Shown here in pieces: positions 45,101 through 56,300 of a DNA stretch of 64,000 bases. Within the stretch, counting starts at the first letter, position 1, and every line of letters begins with the position of its first letter. The translations under genes and the position numbers were made by a program. The notes under the pieces are model-generated. The model saw nothing but the letters and a program-made list of their open reading frames with translations. It did no database searches and had not been told where the DNA came from. This DNA comes from Chitinophaga sp. GbtcB8 (GTDB taxonomy: Bacteria > Bacteroidota > Bacteroidia > Chitinophagales > Chitinophagaceae), in contig NZ_JAGXJN010000005.1 in the NCBI RefSeq assembly GCF_019091455.1, positions 1 through 64,000 of the forward strand. The letters are read 5' to 3'.

Positions 45101-46135
45101 CTGCAACGGATAACTCTGATACTTGTAAGACAATAATAGCTGCCGCTGATTACTTTTCAGCAGTTGCCGTATTGATTGCTCCCCGTTAACATCGATCCTG
45201 AATGGCACAATATTGACAAAAAGGCCAACGATATCATTTAGCTCCTGGAATTCGTTCCTGCCCCGGAAAGGGGAGCTGATAACAAGGTCGGTTTGACCGG
45301 AATATTTCTGCAGCAGTATAGCGTAGGCTGTCAAAAAATAGCTGAACTCCGGTATATTATTGCTGCTGCAAAATGCCTTAATACGTGCAGTTGTACCTAC
45401 ATCAAGATGAAGATATTTTGCATCTCCTTCCAGGCTTTTCCGTTTTCCTGCAAGCCGCCTGTAAGGCAGGTTCATCGCGGCTACTCCACCAGAGAAATTA
45501 TCCAGCCAGTACTTTTGTGAATCTGAAATATTTCCCGACCAGTAGCTATGCTGCCAATGAACATAGTCCGGATACTGTCTTTTCAGCGGTGGCAGCGTAA
45601 TGCCGGTTTTATTTTTAAGTGCATTGTAAATTTGAACATAGTCTTTTTCAAATATCCTGTTAGCGTAGGCATCTGTAATAATATGATGAATAATGCAAAG
45701 CAATACACTTTCATGTGCTGTACTCCTGATCAGGATCATCCTGCATAACGGCGCATTTTCCAGATCAAAAATGAGTGCCCGCTGCCGGTTTATAATTGCT
45801 TCAATATGTTTTTCCTGATCCGCTTCATTTAGTCCGTCCAGATCAATTACCTGCAAATTATGCTTACGATAATCCTCTACCACCTGAACTACCCTGCTAT
45901 CAATCACCCGGAACTTTGTTTGTAAAGATCTATGCCGCTTTATCAGTTTCCCGAAGGACTTTTCCGCGATCTCAGCATCTATATTCTCTTCCATTTTGAT
46001 CTGAAAGATCATATTCCACATGGCCGCTGATTCGGGGTATCTCTGAAGCATTAACCATATCCGCTCCTGCTGGTAAGACAAGGGAAAGTGGCGCTGGGAA
46101 GGTGCTTTTCTGAGGGTTCTTTTTTGTTTAAGCAT
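42146..46135 (-). CDS. Nonribosomal peptide synthetase, one module (C-A-T-TE)
   Basis: This 1329-residue protein has four domains. The condensation domain (about 15-450) has HHIITDA at about 149, with Ala where HHxxxDG is usual. The adenylation domain (about 480-960) has IYTSGSTGVPNG at about 616 (Asn replaces the usual Lys of SGSTGxPKG), YNKYGPTETT, YRTGDLVKW and SPSGKIDRRAL. A carrier domain has GGHSLNATRL at about 1001. A thioesterase (about 1070-1325) has the nucleophile GWSLGG at about 1132, Asp in LIMLDSY and His in GDHVSI. A hand-read ten-residue specificity code is D-P-E-H-I-G-K-I-S-K; I cannot assign a substrate, though His and Lys lining would suit an acidic residue. Neighbours on the same strand are the ABC exporter upstream and the CmlA-like hydroxylase, 1 bp downstream. 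Confidence 0.93.
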   Translation of the reverse strand: MLKQKRTLRKAPSQRHFPLSYQQERIWLMLQRYPESAAMWNMIFQIKMEENIDAEIAEKSFGKLIKRHRSLQTKFRVIDSRVVQVVEDYRKHNLQVIDLDGLNEADQEKHIEAIINRQRALIFDLENAPLCRMILIRSTAHESVLLCIIHHIITDAYANRIFEKDYVQIYNALKNKTGITLPPLKRQYPDYVHWQHSYWSGNISDSQKYWLDNFSGGVAAMNLPYRRLAGKRKSLEGDAKYLHLDVGTTARIKAFCSSNNIPEFSYFLTAYAILLQKYSGQTDLVISSPFRGRNEFQELNDIVGLFVNIVPFRIDVNGEQSIRQLLKSNQRQLLLSYKYQSYPLQFLMEKTNAIADQSRNPLFDVSINYLVEDQRSYDDLRIEEGPERSAKYCQHDLDLSIRSLQQEISIQFTYKVQLFTGAMVGQLTRHLENILYAILEDPDQKIMNVNYLGKEERTQLLHTFNNTAEAYPRESSLVELFEQQVNISGPAIALLHNDISITYDQLNERANQIAAYLLKRGLKRDAVVGIWVDRSVEMIAGIIGILKAGGVCLPIDVVQPPERVGHMLLQSNARHLVTEQSRSGLIKADIDVIEVYDRKIQRESKENIAQDFPHEVAYIIYTSGSTGVPNGVMVSHRSVINYIFSQTRTYAINKDDRIFQFSSIGFDPSIEQIWLSLLNGAILVLADREVLLDNERLNNYISAHSITHFHATPSYLNNITFHKPNTIKRIISGGEPCTADLARRLQQDYKFYNKYGPTETTISSTIGLVENREAEGGSISIGKPLSNTCVYVLGKYLELLPVGVAGELFIGGDGVSQGYINNPELTSQKFIENPFLPGTKMYRTGDLVKWLPDGSLEFLGRADNQVKIRGFRIELEEVENRLAELEGVEEVVVVVRGDHLDRYLLTYYVAEKEISAAEFKTHLSEWFAGYMIPAEYCRISMMPQSPSGKIDRRALAEMHIERSFEYVAPADGTECQLVEIWSEILKLDKQKISAHVSFFEIGGHSLNATRLAHRIFEVFGVEMPLADIFNSSSIQEMSVGIKSGKQHKSGVERHVILLKGAATDKHLFMIHDGSGDIQAYVEFSSMIRGFSCHGIRAKRVAALAPEDLRMEDVAAEYLEYLLKVQPRGPYWLVGWSLGGMICYEVARQLEARGEMVEKLIMLDSYLRFSYQEPAIHQQLFSLQEEKEYVNHHFKIGNEQLQPINSIPALWQYSVTLFSKWEEEGMNVRGLVPEHLHTMIPQFDTLGIAEVISHMNTVRSFQYMSGNYRPTGLLQAQLVYFKAATSRFDTAFLSNCFIHKVICHKLKGDHVSILRQPLLPVLVKKIEALL

Positions 46136-46188
46136 GAGTTAGATAATCTTTATTTGAAACAAACCTGTAGCTTGCCGTCCGGTAGTTC

Positions 46189-47904
46189 TCAAACCGGGTC
46201 CTGCCAGTTTGCGACGGGTTCCAGTGGCCCCCTTTCCGTGACTTTACCTTCGTCCATATAGATTACCTTATCCATGAATGTTATTGTGCTCAATCTGTGG
46301 CTAACCAGAATAATGGTTTTACCTTTCCATATTTCAAAAAGGTAATCGAGCACCTCCTTTTCTGCAGCGGCATCCAGTGCAGATGTAGCTTCATCCAATA
46401 AAATTATATCGGCCTCCTTCATGGTGGCCCTGGCTAAAGCAATTCGCTGCGCCTCCCCTCCGGATACCTTTTGGCTATTCTTATTAATATTTTCTTTTAA
46501 CTCGGCGTTAAGAATTGGTAAAATACTTGTCAGGCGCTCCTTATACAGCAGCCCACCGGCATCTCCATCATTATTCATCACGCTATAAAATATATTATCG
46601 CTGATAGATCCATCAAACAGCAGTCCATCCTGCGTAACAAAAACAATTTTTTTCCGCCAGGCTTCCAGGTCATATTTTCTTATATCCGTGCCATTAATTT
46701 TTATACTGCCTGAGTCTGGATTATTAAACCGGAAAAGCAGCTGGAGCAAGGTGCTCTTTCCCACTCCACTGGGGCCTATGAGCGCGTACTTTTTCCCCTG
46801 GAACAATTGCAATGAAAGATCCTGCAGTATTGATTTATCCCGGTGGGAGAAAGAGACGTTTTCAAATGCGATCACTCCTGCCGGCGCGTGGGCATGTTTC
46901 TGGGCATCGTGGGCCAGCTCCTCTGTAGGTGTATCCAGTAATTCAAGTATTCTCCGCATGGAAACAACGGCGCTGCCAAGATCCATCTGAGAATCAATGA
47001 TGCTGGTCAGCGGGTAAAAAACGCGGGTTAAATACTGAAAAGATGCCAACAGCCCCCCAATCGTCATTTCACCGGCCATTACCCGCTGCCCACCAAATAA
47101 AATGATCAGCACAGGCCCCATCAATAATAAAAAGGTAGAAATACCGGAAAAAGTTGCAGAGGTACGTGCACGGGCGACCCGCTTGTTTAATAACGCCATT
47201 CCTTTGTCCCTCTTTATTTTCCTTTCAATCTCATAACTATGAAAGATCTTAATGAGGCTTATCTTTTTCAAGCGGTCCGTTAAATAATTCAATAACTCCG
47301 ACTGAGCATTAACAACGCCTTCTGACTGCGCTTCGTTTTTGGGTTTAAAATGAAGAAAAAGAAATACGAACAGGGGAGACATAAACAATACGATCAGGAA
47401 TAATTTCGCACTCAACCAGATTACCATAACAGTAATGCCTAACAAGAGAATACCACTCTGAAATATTCTGAATACTTCATTGGTAAAAACGCCCTTGATC
47501 ATATCCACTTCATTATTCACCCGGTGAAGGATGTCGCCAAATTTATTCTCCTTGTAATAATCCAATGGCAACCGGATAAGATGATTAAAAACATCCTCCC
47601 TGATATCATTTCCAACGCGGGTGCTGAGCCATTCGCGAAGATATTCCATGTAATAGGAGCTGACACACTGTATGAGAATGGTGGCCAGCCATAACCCCAG
47701 GATAAGCCAGCCTAATTGCATATTATGTGATATCAATACATCATCCACAATAATTTTCAGAAAAATAGGGGTCAGTACGGGCGACAACGAGCTTAACCCC
47801 ATTACCAACAGGAAAGCAGCTCCCTGTTTTGTATAGGGTCTGAAATACCTGAATAATATCTTCACCGCCGTCCAGGTCGGAATTTGCTGTTGAGTTATGG
47901 TCAT
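46189..47904 (-). CDS. MsbA-like ABC exporter (fused membrane and ATPase domains)
   Basis: This 571-residue half-transporter has six membrane helices in residues about 20-310, including the EAA-like cytosolic loop region REDVFNHLIRLPLDYYKENKFGD. The ATPase domain (about 345-570) has Walker A GPSGVGKSTLL, the Q-loop in FVTQDG, the signature VSGGEAQRIALARA, Walker B ADIILLDEATSALD and the switch His in LVSHRLS. Such proteins work as homodimers and export lipids or peptides. Placed between the permease gene and the second NRPS on the same strand, it is the likely exporter of the peptide or its precursor across the inner membrane. Confidence 0.9.
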   Translation of the reverse strand: MTITQQQIPTWTAVKILFRYFRPYTKQGAAFLLVMGLSSLSPVLTPIFLKIIVDDVLISHNMQLGWLILGLWLATILIQCVSSYYMEYLREWLSTRVGNDIREDVFNHLIRLPLDYYKENKFGDILHRVNNEVDMIKGVFTNEVFRIFQSGILLLGITVMVIWLSAKLFLIVLFMSPLFVFLFLHFKPKNEAQSEGVVNAQSELLNYLTDRLKKISLIKIFHSYEIERKIKRDKGMALLNKRVARARTSATFSGISTFLLLMGPVLIILFGGQRVMAGEMTIGGLLASFQYLTRVFYPLTSIIDSQMDLGSAVVSMRRILELLDTPTEELAHDAQKHAHAPAGVIAFENVSFSHRDKSILQDLSLQLFQGKKYALIGPSGVGKSTLLQLLFRFNNPDSGSIKINGTDIRKYDLEAWRKKIVFVTQDGLLFDGSISDNIFYSVMNNDGDAGGLLYKERLTSILPILNAELKENINKNSQKVSGGEAQRIALARATMKEADIILLDEATSALDAAAEKEVLDYLFEIWKGKTIILVSHRLSTITFMDKVIYMDEGKVTERGPLEPVANWQDPV

Positions 47905-48012
47905 ACTGATTTTTGTGATGTGTATATACGAAGCATATCTCCGCCGATCTGCGCGGCAGAAGACGAGGTTACCATCTTTTATCTGATAGACTTTTTTATG
48001 TTGACACGTTCC

Positions 48013-50355
48013 TTATTCAGTTCTGATGAGCGTAGTAATATTAACCTTTAAGGAACGGTACAAAAGATAGGATACGTTTATTGAGACTAAAATTATAATA
48101 AGCGTTAATGTTGTCAGATAAGGAAAAACGGAGGTTGAAGCAGAATAAGCATAGTTATTCCTCCACTGTTGAATAAAATAAAAAACAAGCGGGCAAACAA
48201 TCAGGAATACCACTGGAAGAAGCACCGCGAACGGACGGAAAAGAAGAAAAAAGTTTGTTGTCAGCGTACCTCCAAGTACAATCCTTATTGCCAGCTCCCG
48301 TTTCCGGTTCTTAATAATAATCGATAAGATAGTGAATAATCCGAAAAATGACAGGCTGATCGCCACCAGTGAGCAGGTCACAAAAATGCTCAGCAGCCGG
48401 TTTTCTTTTTCATACTGGCTATTAATAAAATCACTGAGAAAATAATAATTAAAGGGAGCATTGAATCCCATTTTCTGCCATTCATGACGGATCTTTTCCA
48501 GGCTGCCGGGGCTTGTTTTAATTAATACTTTAGCTGCACCTTCCTTACTGACATTGAGCTTTCTGAAAACCAGCGGTTCCATCGGATTATGAAATGATGT
48601 CTGGTGAAAGTCCTTTACCACGCCCACTATTTCCTTTGTTGTATCTGTGGCTATCTTTATCTCCTGGAGTGTTTTAAGCGGGAAATTATTCAGGAAGGTT
48701 TTGGTAACAATCAGCGCATTGTCATCATAGGCTTCATTAAAGTTCCTTCCTCCTTCATTCGATATACCCAGCAGAGAGAAGTAATCTTCATCAACCTTTA
48801 AGTAACTATAAACCAGCTCTGCCTTTTTGCCTTCTTTGGAAACGTAAAAAATTTCCTTCCCTGGATGTTCACCGGGGATAGACTGGCAAAAGGAAACTTT
48901 TTCCACTCCGGATTGGTTCAGCAGGTTTTTCTTAAAAGCAGCTAACGAAGTATTATTCTTCACCCGGCCCAGATCAGCTACCAAAACATTCTCTTTTTCA
49001 AAGCCCAGATTAAAATTATTAAAAAACTTCAGCTGCCTGTAGAGCTCCATTGTAAAAATAATAAGACCGGCAGATATTGCCAGCTGGAGAAAAAGAACTA
49101 CCCGGTGACTCAGGGAATTGTGAGAGATCATTACCAGCTTATTCTTCAGGAGCTTTGCTATGCTATAACCGGACATATGCTGAACAGGGATAATTCCGCC
49201 TAAACTTCCGATAATGATCAGCAATAATGTGAGCGCTGCGATAAAGCCCAGAACCTGTCCGATAGTTGGAAAAAACAGGATCCCGTTTAATGCGCTTACC
49301 GTGCGGAATAATATGGCAACCACAATGACGGAGATCACCACAGCTACCAAAACGACCAGGCTTGATCTCCGGATAAACTCCCAGATGATCTGCTCCTTTC
49401 TTACACCGAACAACCTCTTTAAACCAACACTGGTAGCTGTTTTATATGATTTAACTATACTAAAATTTACGAAGTTTGTTATTCCTATCAAAAGCAGGAA
49501 TACGGCCAGCAGCAAAAGACTATAAAGATTATTTTTATTGCCTTTGGGGGTATCCATCAATAATGGTTGCGCAAAATGCAATCCGGACAAGGGAGTGGTT
49601 TTAAACTTCACGGTGAAATCCGTTCCTGTTTTTTTAAGCAACTCATTAAAATCTTTACTATAATTATCTAAAATGGCGTTCATTCCCTGAGACCGGCTAC
49701 CTTCCCGGCCCATCACATAAGTATAATAATCCGTATCAAAATAGGATTGAATAATATTTTCCAGTCCGCTCACCCGGTTGGTATCATAAACCAGGGCATT
49801 AAACCGAAGGTCGGCGTTAAGCGGAATATCTTTTATAACTGCAGACACCACATATGGCTGATCTTTGAGCTCGATCACCTTATTCAGGCAGGGATTTTTA
49901 CCGAACACCTTTTCCGCCAGTGTTTGGGTCAACACGACTGAGCCCGGATTGGCCAGCGCATCATTCAGGCTACCTTCAATGGCTTTACAGGAAAAAACGT
50001 TAAAGACTTCTTTATTCACTGCATATATTCCATCTGTAGAATATAGCCGGTCATTATGTTTTATATCTGTTTTGCCGTTAATAATCCTGAAAGATGCATA
50101 GTCTGTAAAAACGGGGTACTTCTTTACAAGCTCCGCTCCTACCAAGGCGCCGGTAGCGGCATAACCCGACGCTTCGCCATTGGCGGAGATGTCCATTGAA
50201 ATGCGGTAAATGCGGTGAAAATTGGCATTACCGGTATCAAAGCTGGTTTCAAAAAAAATGTACCAGAAAATTAACAGGTTTGCCGATACCGTAATGGTTA
50301 ATCCGATAACTGAAAATGCCGACGATCTAAACCATCTTCCTAATTTGATGCTCAT
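48013..50355 (-). CDS. FtsX/MacB-like ABC transporter permease
   Basis: This 780-residue protein has one N-terminal helix (about 11-31), a periplasmic MacB_PCD-like domain (about 32-270), three helices (about 278-390), a repeat of this layout, and C-terminal FtsX helices (about 660-770) with the coupling-type segment NRKRELAIRIVLGGT. Bacteroidota encode many such two-repeat permeases, used in efflux with a MacB-type ATPase. No separate MacB-type ATPase is in this window, so it may borrow one encoded elsewhere. Its start lies inside the end of the large NRPS gene (29-bp overlap), so the two are coupled. A role in exporting, or giving self-resistance to, the peptide is likely. Confidence 0.85.
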   Translation of the reverse strand: MSIKLGRWFRSSAFSVIGLTITVSANLLIFWYIFFETSFDTGNANFHRIYRISMDISANGEASGYAATGALVGAELVKKYPVFTDYASFRIINGKTDIKHNDRLYSTDGIYAVNKEVFNVFSCKAIEGSLNDALANPGSVVLTQTLAEKVFGKNPCLNKVIELKDQPYVVSAVIKDIPLNADLRFNALVYDTNRVSGLENIIQSYFDTDYYTYVMGREGSRSQGMNAILDNYSKDFNELLKKTGTDFTVKFKTTPLSGLHFAQPLLMDTPKGNKNNLYSLLLLAVFLLLIGITNFVNFSIVKSYKTATSVGLKRLFGVRKEQIIWEFIRRSSLVVLVAVVISVIVVAILFRTVSALNGILFFPTIGQVLGFIAALTLLLIIIGSLGGIIPVQHMSGYSIAKLLKNKLVMISHNSLSHRVVLFLQLAISAGLIIFTMELYRQLKFFNNFNLGFEKENVLVADLGRVKNNTSLAAFKKNLLNQSGVEKVSFCQSIPGEHPGKEIFYVSKEGKKAELVYSYLKVDEDYFSLLGISNEGGRNFNEAYDDNALIVTKTFLNNFPLKTLQEIKIATDTTKEIVGVVKDFHQTSFHNPMEPLVFRKLNVSKEGAAKVLIKTSPGSLEKIRHEWQKMGFNAPFNYYFLSDFINSQYEKENRLLSIFVTCSLVAISLSFFGLFTILSIIIKNRKRELAIRIVLGGTLTTNFFLLFRPFAVLLPVVFLIVCPLVFYFIQQWRNNYAYSASTSVFPYLTTLTLIIILVSINVSYLLYRSLKVNITTLIRTE

Positions 50356-53300
50356 GGGTTATGGTCCTTTTCATTAAAGACTGGGTGATCTCTTCTGATA
50401 TCAATATAAGGTTTTCTTCTGACTCAATAAAATCCATGTGTTCCCCTTCTTCCAGTGTAATATATCTGGTATTGCCGGAAGTGAAGTGATCCCATAGCTG
50501 GACTTCGTGTGACGATGTTTTGCAAATAAAATTGGTAATATCTGAGCTTATTTTTTTATTCAGCTGCTGCAATTCACTGTTAAATATGCCCATATATGCT
50601 CTCAGGGCAACCTCATACCTTTCTATAAATATCTTACCCTGCTCAGTATCGTTTACAAATTCACCTACATTTTTGATATAGGTAGCAATGAACTCCTCAC
50701 TTTCTGCTATGACCGTGGGCTCGGAATCCAGCATGATCAGGAAGCATTTATATCCTTTTTGCTCCAGAAATGCCGCTATTTCAAAAATAAGGTTTCCGCC
50801 GCTTGAAGCTCCAACCAGGTTGATTTCTTCGTTATCATTGATCTGACCTAAGATAATAGCTGAATAGTAAGTAACCACATCCTCCAGGTCAGCAAACGGC
50901 TGCTCATTCTTTCCAATTCCCCGGTAATTAAAGAGGTGACAGTTATGTCCCTGGTCCAGAAAGCCGATCAGATCCCGGTAATAAATCCCCAGTCCTCCTG
51001 CGGGCGGAAATATAAAAAGATTATGTTTATGCTTATCAATGCCTCTCTGCAGATAAAACAGGCTACCATCATCCTGGCTGCCAAATGATCTTGTCCCTTT
51101 TTTCAACAACTTCGCAGATAATTCACTGATCGTCCTGGACGAGAAATAGTCGGCCAGATCTAACTTCACCGGGTACACTTTACTGACCTTCCGATACACT
51201 TTAACCAGCCCCAGGGAGTCTCCGCCAAGTTCATAAAAATTGTCGTTGAGCCCCACTTTCCCAACGCCCAGCACTTCCTGCCAGATCTCCGCGAGCTTAA
51301 TTTCCATTTCCGTTCCGGGCGCTATATAATCCGGCAGGCCTTCCTGCAGCCCTATGTCTGACAACAAAGCATTTCTATCTATTTTTCCACTGGGAAGCAA
51401 GGGCAGCTCATCCAGTATTATAATTCTTACCGGGATCATATATTCCGGCAGTAATTCTATCAGTTTTTCACGTATTCTTTCTGCCGATATCAATTCCTTT
51501 GCGGCAGCAGATACATAAGCATATATTGCCTGCTCGCCGCGCCCGGCATCTTCCCGGATAACTACGCAGGCAAGTCCCACTCCCCGGATCCCGTTCATGG
51601 TGGCTTCAATTTCTCCCAGCTCTATCCGGTGTCCCCGTATTTTTACCTGGCTATCTCTTCTGCCGGAAAACAGCAGGTTGCCATCGGCTGTATATCTGCC
51701 CCAATCGCCCGTCCTGTACATGCGCTCACCCGGATAAAACGGATCTTCGCCAAATGACCTGTTATCGGCGAGGTTCACATATCCCCTGCCTACGCCTATC
51801 CCGGCAACACATATTTCCCCCTGCACATCACATGGACATAAATGCCCTTCCTGGCTCAATACATAGATCCTCATATTCTGTATTGTTTTCCCTATGGGAA
51901 CATTGTTATCCACCGGCGGTCTTTCCATTACATAGTGGGTAATGTCATCGGCCGCTTCTGAAGGGCCAAATGCATTGATAATTTTGATGTCAGGGAAATA
52001 TCCGAACCATTTCTGTATAAGAACCGGTGCTACGGCCTCTCCGGTGGTAATAAGATATTTGAGGCAGGAAAACTGGATGTCCGTGTCCGCGATCACTTCC
52101 AATACAAGCTGAAGATAGCTGGGTACCACTTCCAGTATATTTACCTGGTCTGCCACTATCTGACGGAGAAAGCCTTCCACATCCAGGACGGCCTGCTCTG
52201 AATAAATAGCGGTGGTGCCTCCGCGGAGTAAAGCGGCAATAAACTGCCAGATGGATATATCGAACGATACGGAAGCCGTTTGCGCCAATATAGTATCTGC
52301 ATCTATACCCACCGCATTAATTTTCGCGAGATTATGATTCAGCATACTCCGGTGTTCTATCATAACACCTTTTGCCGCTCCTGTTGACCCGGAAGTAAAC
52401 AGTATATAGGCCAGATCCTTTCCGGAGGGGCGCCTTTTCCCGGTAGGCGTGGCCGGATAAGACGATAACATCTCAGGATCATCTGCGCATAAACTGCCTG
52501 TTAACCCACTGCAATCTATCAGCAACCTTTCTGCTATGTCCTGGCAGGACCTGGTAAATACAAGCATTTTGGTCCCGGAGGCGTCGATCATCTGCCGCAT
52601 CCGGTTATATGGGATCTCCGGATCAATGGGCATATAGGCTGCATTCGCCTTCCATATGCCCAGCATACTTTCAGGAAACTCAGGGCATCTGTTCATTAAA
52701 ATCCCTACCACGTCTTCTCTTCCGATATGGTGTGCCAGCAGATAATGGGCAATTTTATTGGTTCCTTCATAAAGTGCCTGGTAACTTAATGTGATATTAC
52801 CGAAACTAACCGCTGTTTTTTCTTTGTACCTGAGGCACATCTCATCTATCAAAACATCCACCGGTTTGTTTTCATCAAACTGATTTACAGGCCCCGCTCC
52901 CAGCAATAACATTTCCTTTTCCCCCTGTGCCGGTAATATTTTGAAATCACGGACCCGCTGATCGAGGGATGCCGGTACTCTTTTAATCAGATCCTGCAAT
53001 AGTGCCGCATATCCCTTTATTTGCGCTTCAGCATACAGGCCGGTATTATATTCAACTTCCAGCTGAAGGTCATTATGCTCCCGGCTAAAGATAAAACTGA
53101 TATCAAAAATGCTTTTGGCAGATCCAAAGTTTACAGGCTCAATGATGCGGTCTTGTACGCCGGTATCTTTCTGCCAGTCAAAAATATCATCAAATTCATG
53201 GCATTCTATCACTACATCAAAGAGAGGAGGCCTTGACAAATCGCGGTCTATCTTCAGATCCTCGAGCAATTGATCGAACGGGTACTGACCAAAAGACAGC

Positions 53301-56300
53301 GCTTCAATCACCTCGTTTCTGGCTTTATCAATGAATGCCCCAAGGGTCAGCTCAGTGTCTACCAATAAACGGACCGGAACCGTATTTACAAACAGGCCGA
53401 TCAGGTGCTGGCTGTCAGGCTGATCCCTGCCTGCTACAATGGTACCGGTTACAATGTCCGGCTGCCCGGTTATTTTGTATAACAAAAGGTCCAGCATAAT
53501 ATTCAACACCACAAAGGTGCTACACCCGAACCGGTCTTTAAGCAATGCAACCGCTTCGCAAACATCCTGGTCGAGATTGAAAATAACTGAATTGCCGTTA
53601 TAGGTTTGTACCCTCGGCCGGCTTGCCACCGTGCTTAAATTGAGCCGCGGTGGGTTACCTCCCATTTTTTCTTTCCAATACCTGGCAGATCCGGCGCCTG
53701 CCTTACCCTTTAACTGCGCATTCTTCCAGGCGGCGTAGTCTTTATATTGTATACTTAACGGCGGTAGTTCCGGATCGGTTTTCCGGGATAATTTCTCATA
53801 AAACAGGAAGAAATCATGCATGAATACGGCAGCCGACCAGCCGTCCGTAATCAGATGATGTAATGTGAGCAATGCATAAGACTCCCCGGTTCTGTTTATG
53901 ATCTTAATACGGGCCAGCGGGCCTTTATCAAGACTAAATGGCTTTTGACGTTCCTTTTCCGCCTCATCTTCCAGCACAACAGACCATCCGTCTGCTATAT
54001 ACGCAAACTCAACCGGAAAGAGGTCTGCGGGAATAACCTGCTGCACCGGTTCCTCATTGATCGTTACAATAACTGTTCTCAGGATCTCATGTCTTTCCAC
54101 CAATAAAAAGAATGCCTGCCGGATCAATTCAGCATCTAAATTCCCTTTATATCTAAACGCACTGAATTCATTATATGCGATGAGGGCCTCTTCGAACTGG
54201 CACAGGATCCATAACCGTTTCTGCGCACCGGACAGCTCATAATATTCCCTTTTCCCCACCCGCTCAATAAAGTTGTACTTATTATATCTTGACAGGCTGA
54301 TAAGCCTGGCCATGCCCTCCAGGGTTGAATTAATAAATAACTCCCTGAACGTAAGCGTTGTTCCCATTTTTTCAGCCACCAGCGCGATCAGTCTCATGGC
54401 CTTCAGGGAATGTCCGCCGACGTTAAAAAAGTTATCCTTCCTGGTAAATCCGTCATGTCCTATTACCTCCGCCCATAACTCGTAAAGCGCGCGTTCCGTA
54501 ACACTGAATTCCTGCGGATCCAATAACGTGGCGGATACGGCGGAGGGGTAATCCAGGGCCTTCCTATCGATTTTCCCATTTGAAAGGACCGGTAAGCGCT
54601 CCAGTACCACAAATTCTTCCGGCATCATATATTCCGGCAGGCGCCTGGCCACTTCCATCTTCAGCAGAGAGCTATCAGGCATTTCCTTTTTCATGCTTAC
54701 GAAAGCCAGCAATACCAGGTCTCCGTTGACCTCACGGGTAATAACGGCACATTCCTTCACCAGGTCTATGCTGCCAATAACTGTTTCCAATTCCCCCAGC
54801 TCAATCCTTATTCCTCTTACTTTTACCTGGTTATCTTTCCGCCCGAAAAAATCTATTTCCCCTGTTGATAAAAACCTACCAATATCCCCGGTTCTATAAA
54901 GTTTGCCACCTGGCCCTGCAAAGGGATCATTTAAAAACACCTCTTCTGTCCGGGCCTGATTGTTCACATAGCCCTTTCCCACGCCAACACCTGTTACTAC
55001 AATTTCCCCTTTAACATTTACCGGGCAAAGCTGCATCTCATCGTTTACGATCCTCACCTGCAGATTTTGAACAGGTGTTCCTACCAATACCCGCGGGCCG
55101 TTGACCGGCGCCATCATTTTATGGTGTGTAATATCACAGGATGCCTCTGTAGGGCCATAGGCATTTACAATAGGAATATCCGGAAAAATGTTAAACCACC
55201 GTTCTGTAAGCCGGGGCGGCAATACCTCTCCGCACGTTACCAGCATTTTCAGATCATCCAGCCGGCATTTACTATCATGCTGTTCCAGTTCGTATAAAAA
55301 TCCATTCAGGTAAGAGGGTACAACCTCAAAAATATTCACTTCATAGTTGCGCAGCTGCGTAACAAAATCCGGTATATCCAGCACCGCTTCTTTATCAAAG
55401 ATGCGGGTTGTTCCGCCTGCATAAAGCGCCAGGGCAAATTGCCAGACGGATACATCAAATGTTTGTGAAGCACTTTGTGCGATAATACTTTCCCGCGTGA
55501 TCTCCAGGACATTCTTTTTTGAATCAAGGTGATTCATCATGCCCTGATGTGTAACGATTGCTCCCTTGGGCTTCCCGGTGGATCCGGAAGTATAAATAAT
55601 ATAGGCTGCATCCCTTTGCCCGTCAGGTTTCAGCCCTACTTCCTCCGGGCAAGCATAACCCGCATCAAACTGATTGAACCTGGGTATTTCTGGTCGCTTG
55701 TTCCGGGCATTAATTTTATCCAGTTCTGCAATTGAATCAAACCTGAAATCGGTCAGCTCATTTTTAATAGTGTGTATTTTTGATGAATGTTGTATTGCTT
55801 TTATTTCCGGCACCTGCACTTTCAGATTATCCAGGAATGCCTTGTTAATAAACAGCTCGTGCGTCCAGTCTGTTTTGGTTTTTTGCCCGGCAAGACCGGC
55901 CTGTTCGCAGGACCGGCATGATAATTCAAGCGCTTCCCGTTTATCTTCATCCATCAGATCACCGAGGAAAATAACTCCTTTTTCCCCTGCCAGGTCAACG
56001 CAGAGCGATAACACCTTTCGTAAGTAATTATAATCTCCAAAATTTTGCACCACACTATTAATAATCACTATATCGAAGTCCCGCTCTTCTATCTGATCTA
56101 TTTCTATAGCAGACATACAATACGCCTCAATATGCTGCAGTCCTCTTTCTTCAATCTCTTTGCGGTTCTTTTCAAGAATAACGGCAGATATATCCGTAGC
56201 TATGTATTTAGCAACCAGCGGCGCAATCCTGAACATGGTAATACCGGAGGCGCAGCCGATCTCCAGTACTTTGGCGCCGGGCTTTAAATATGGTAGCAGC

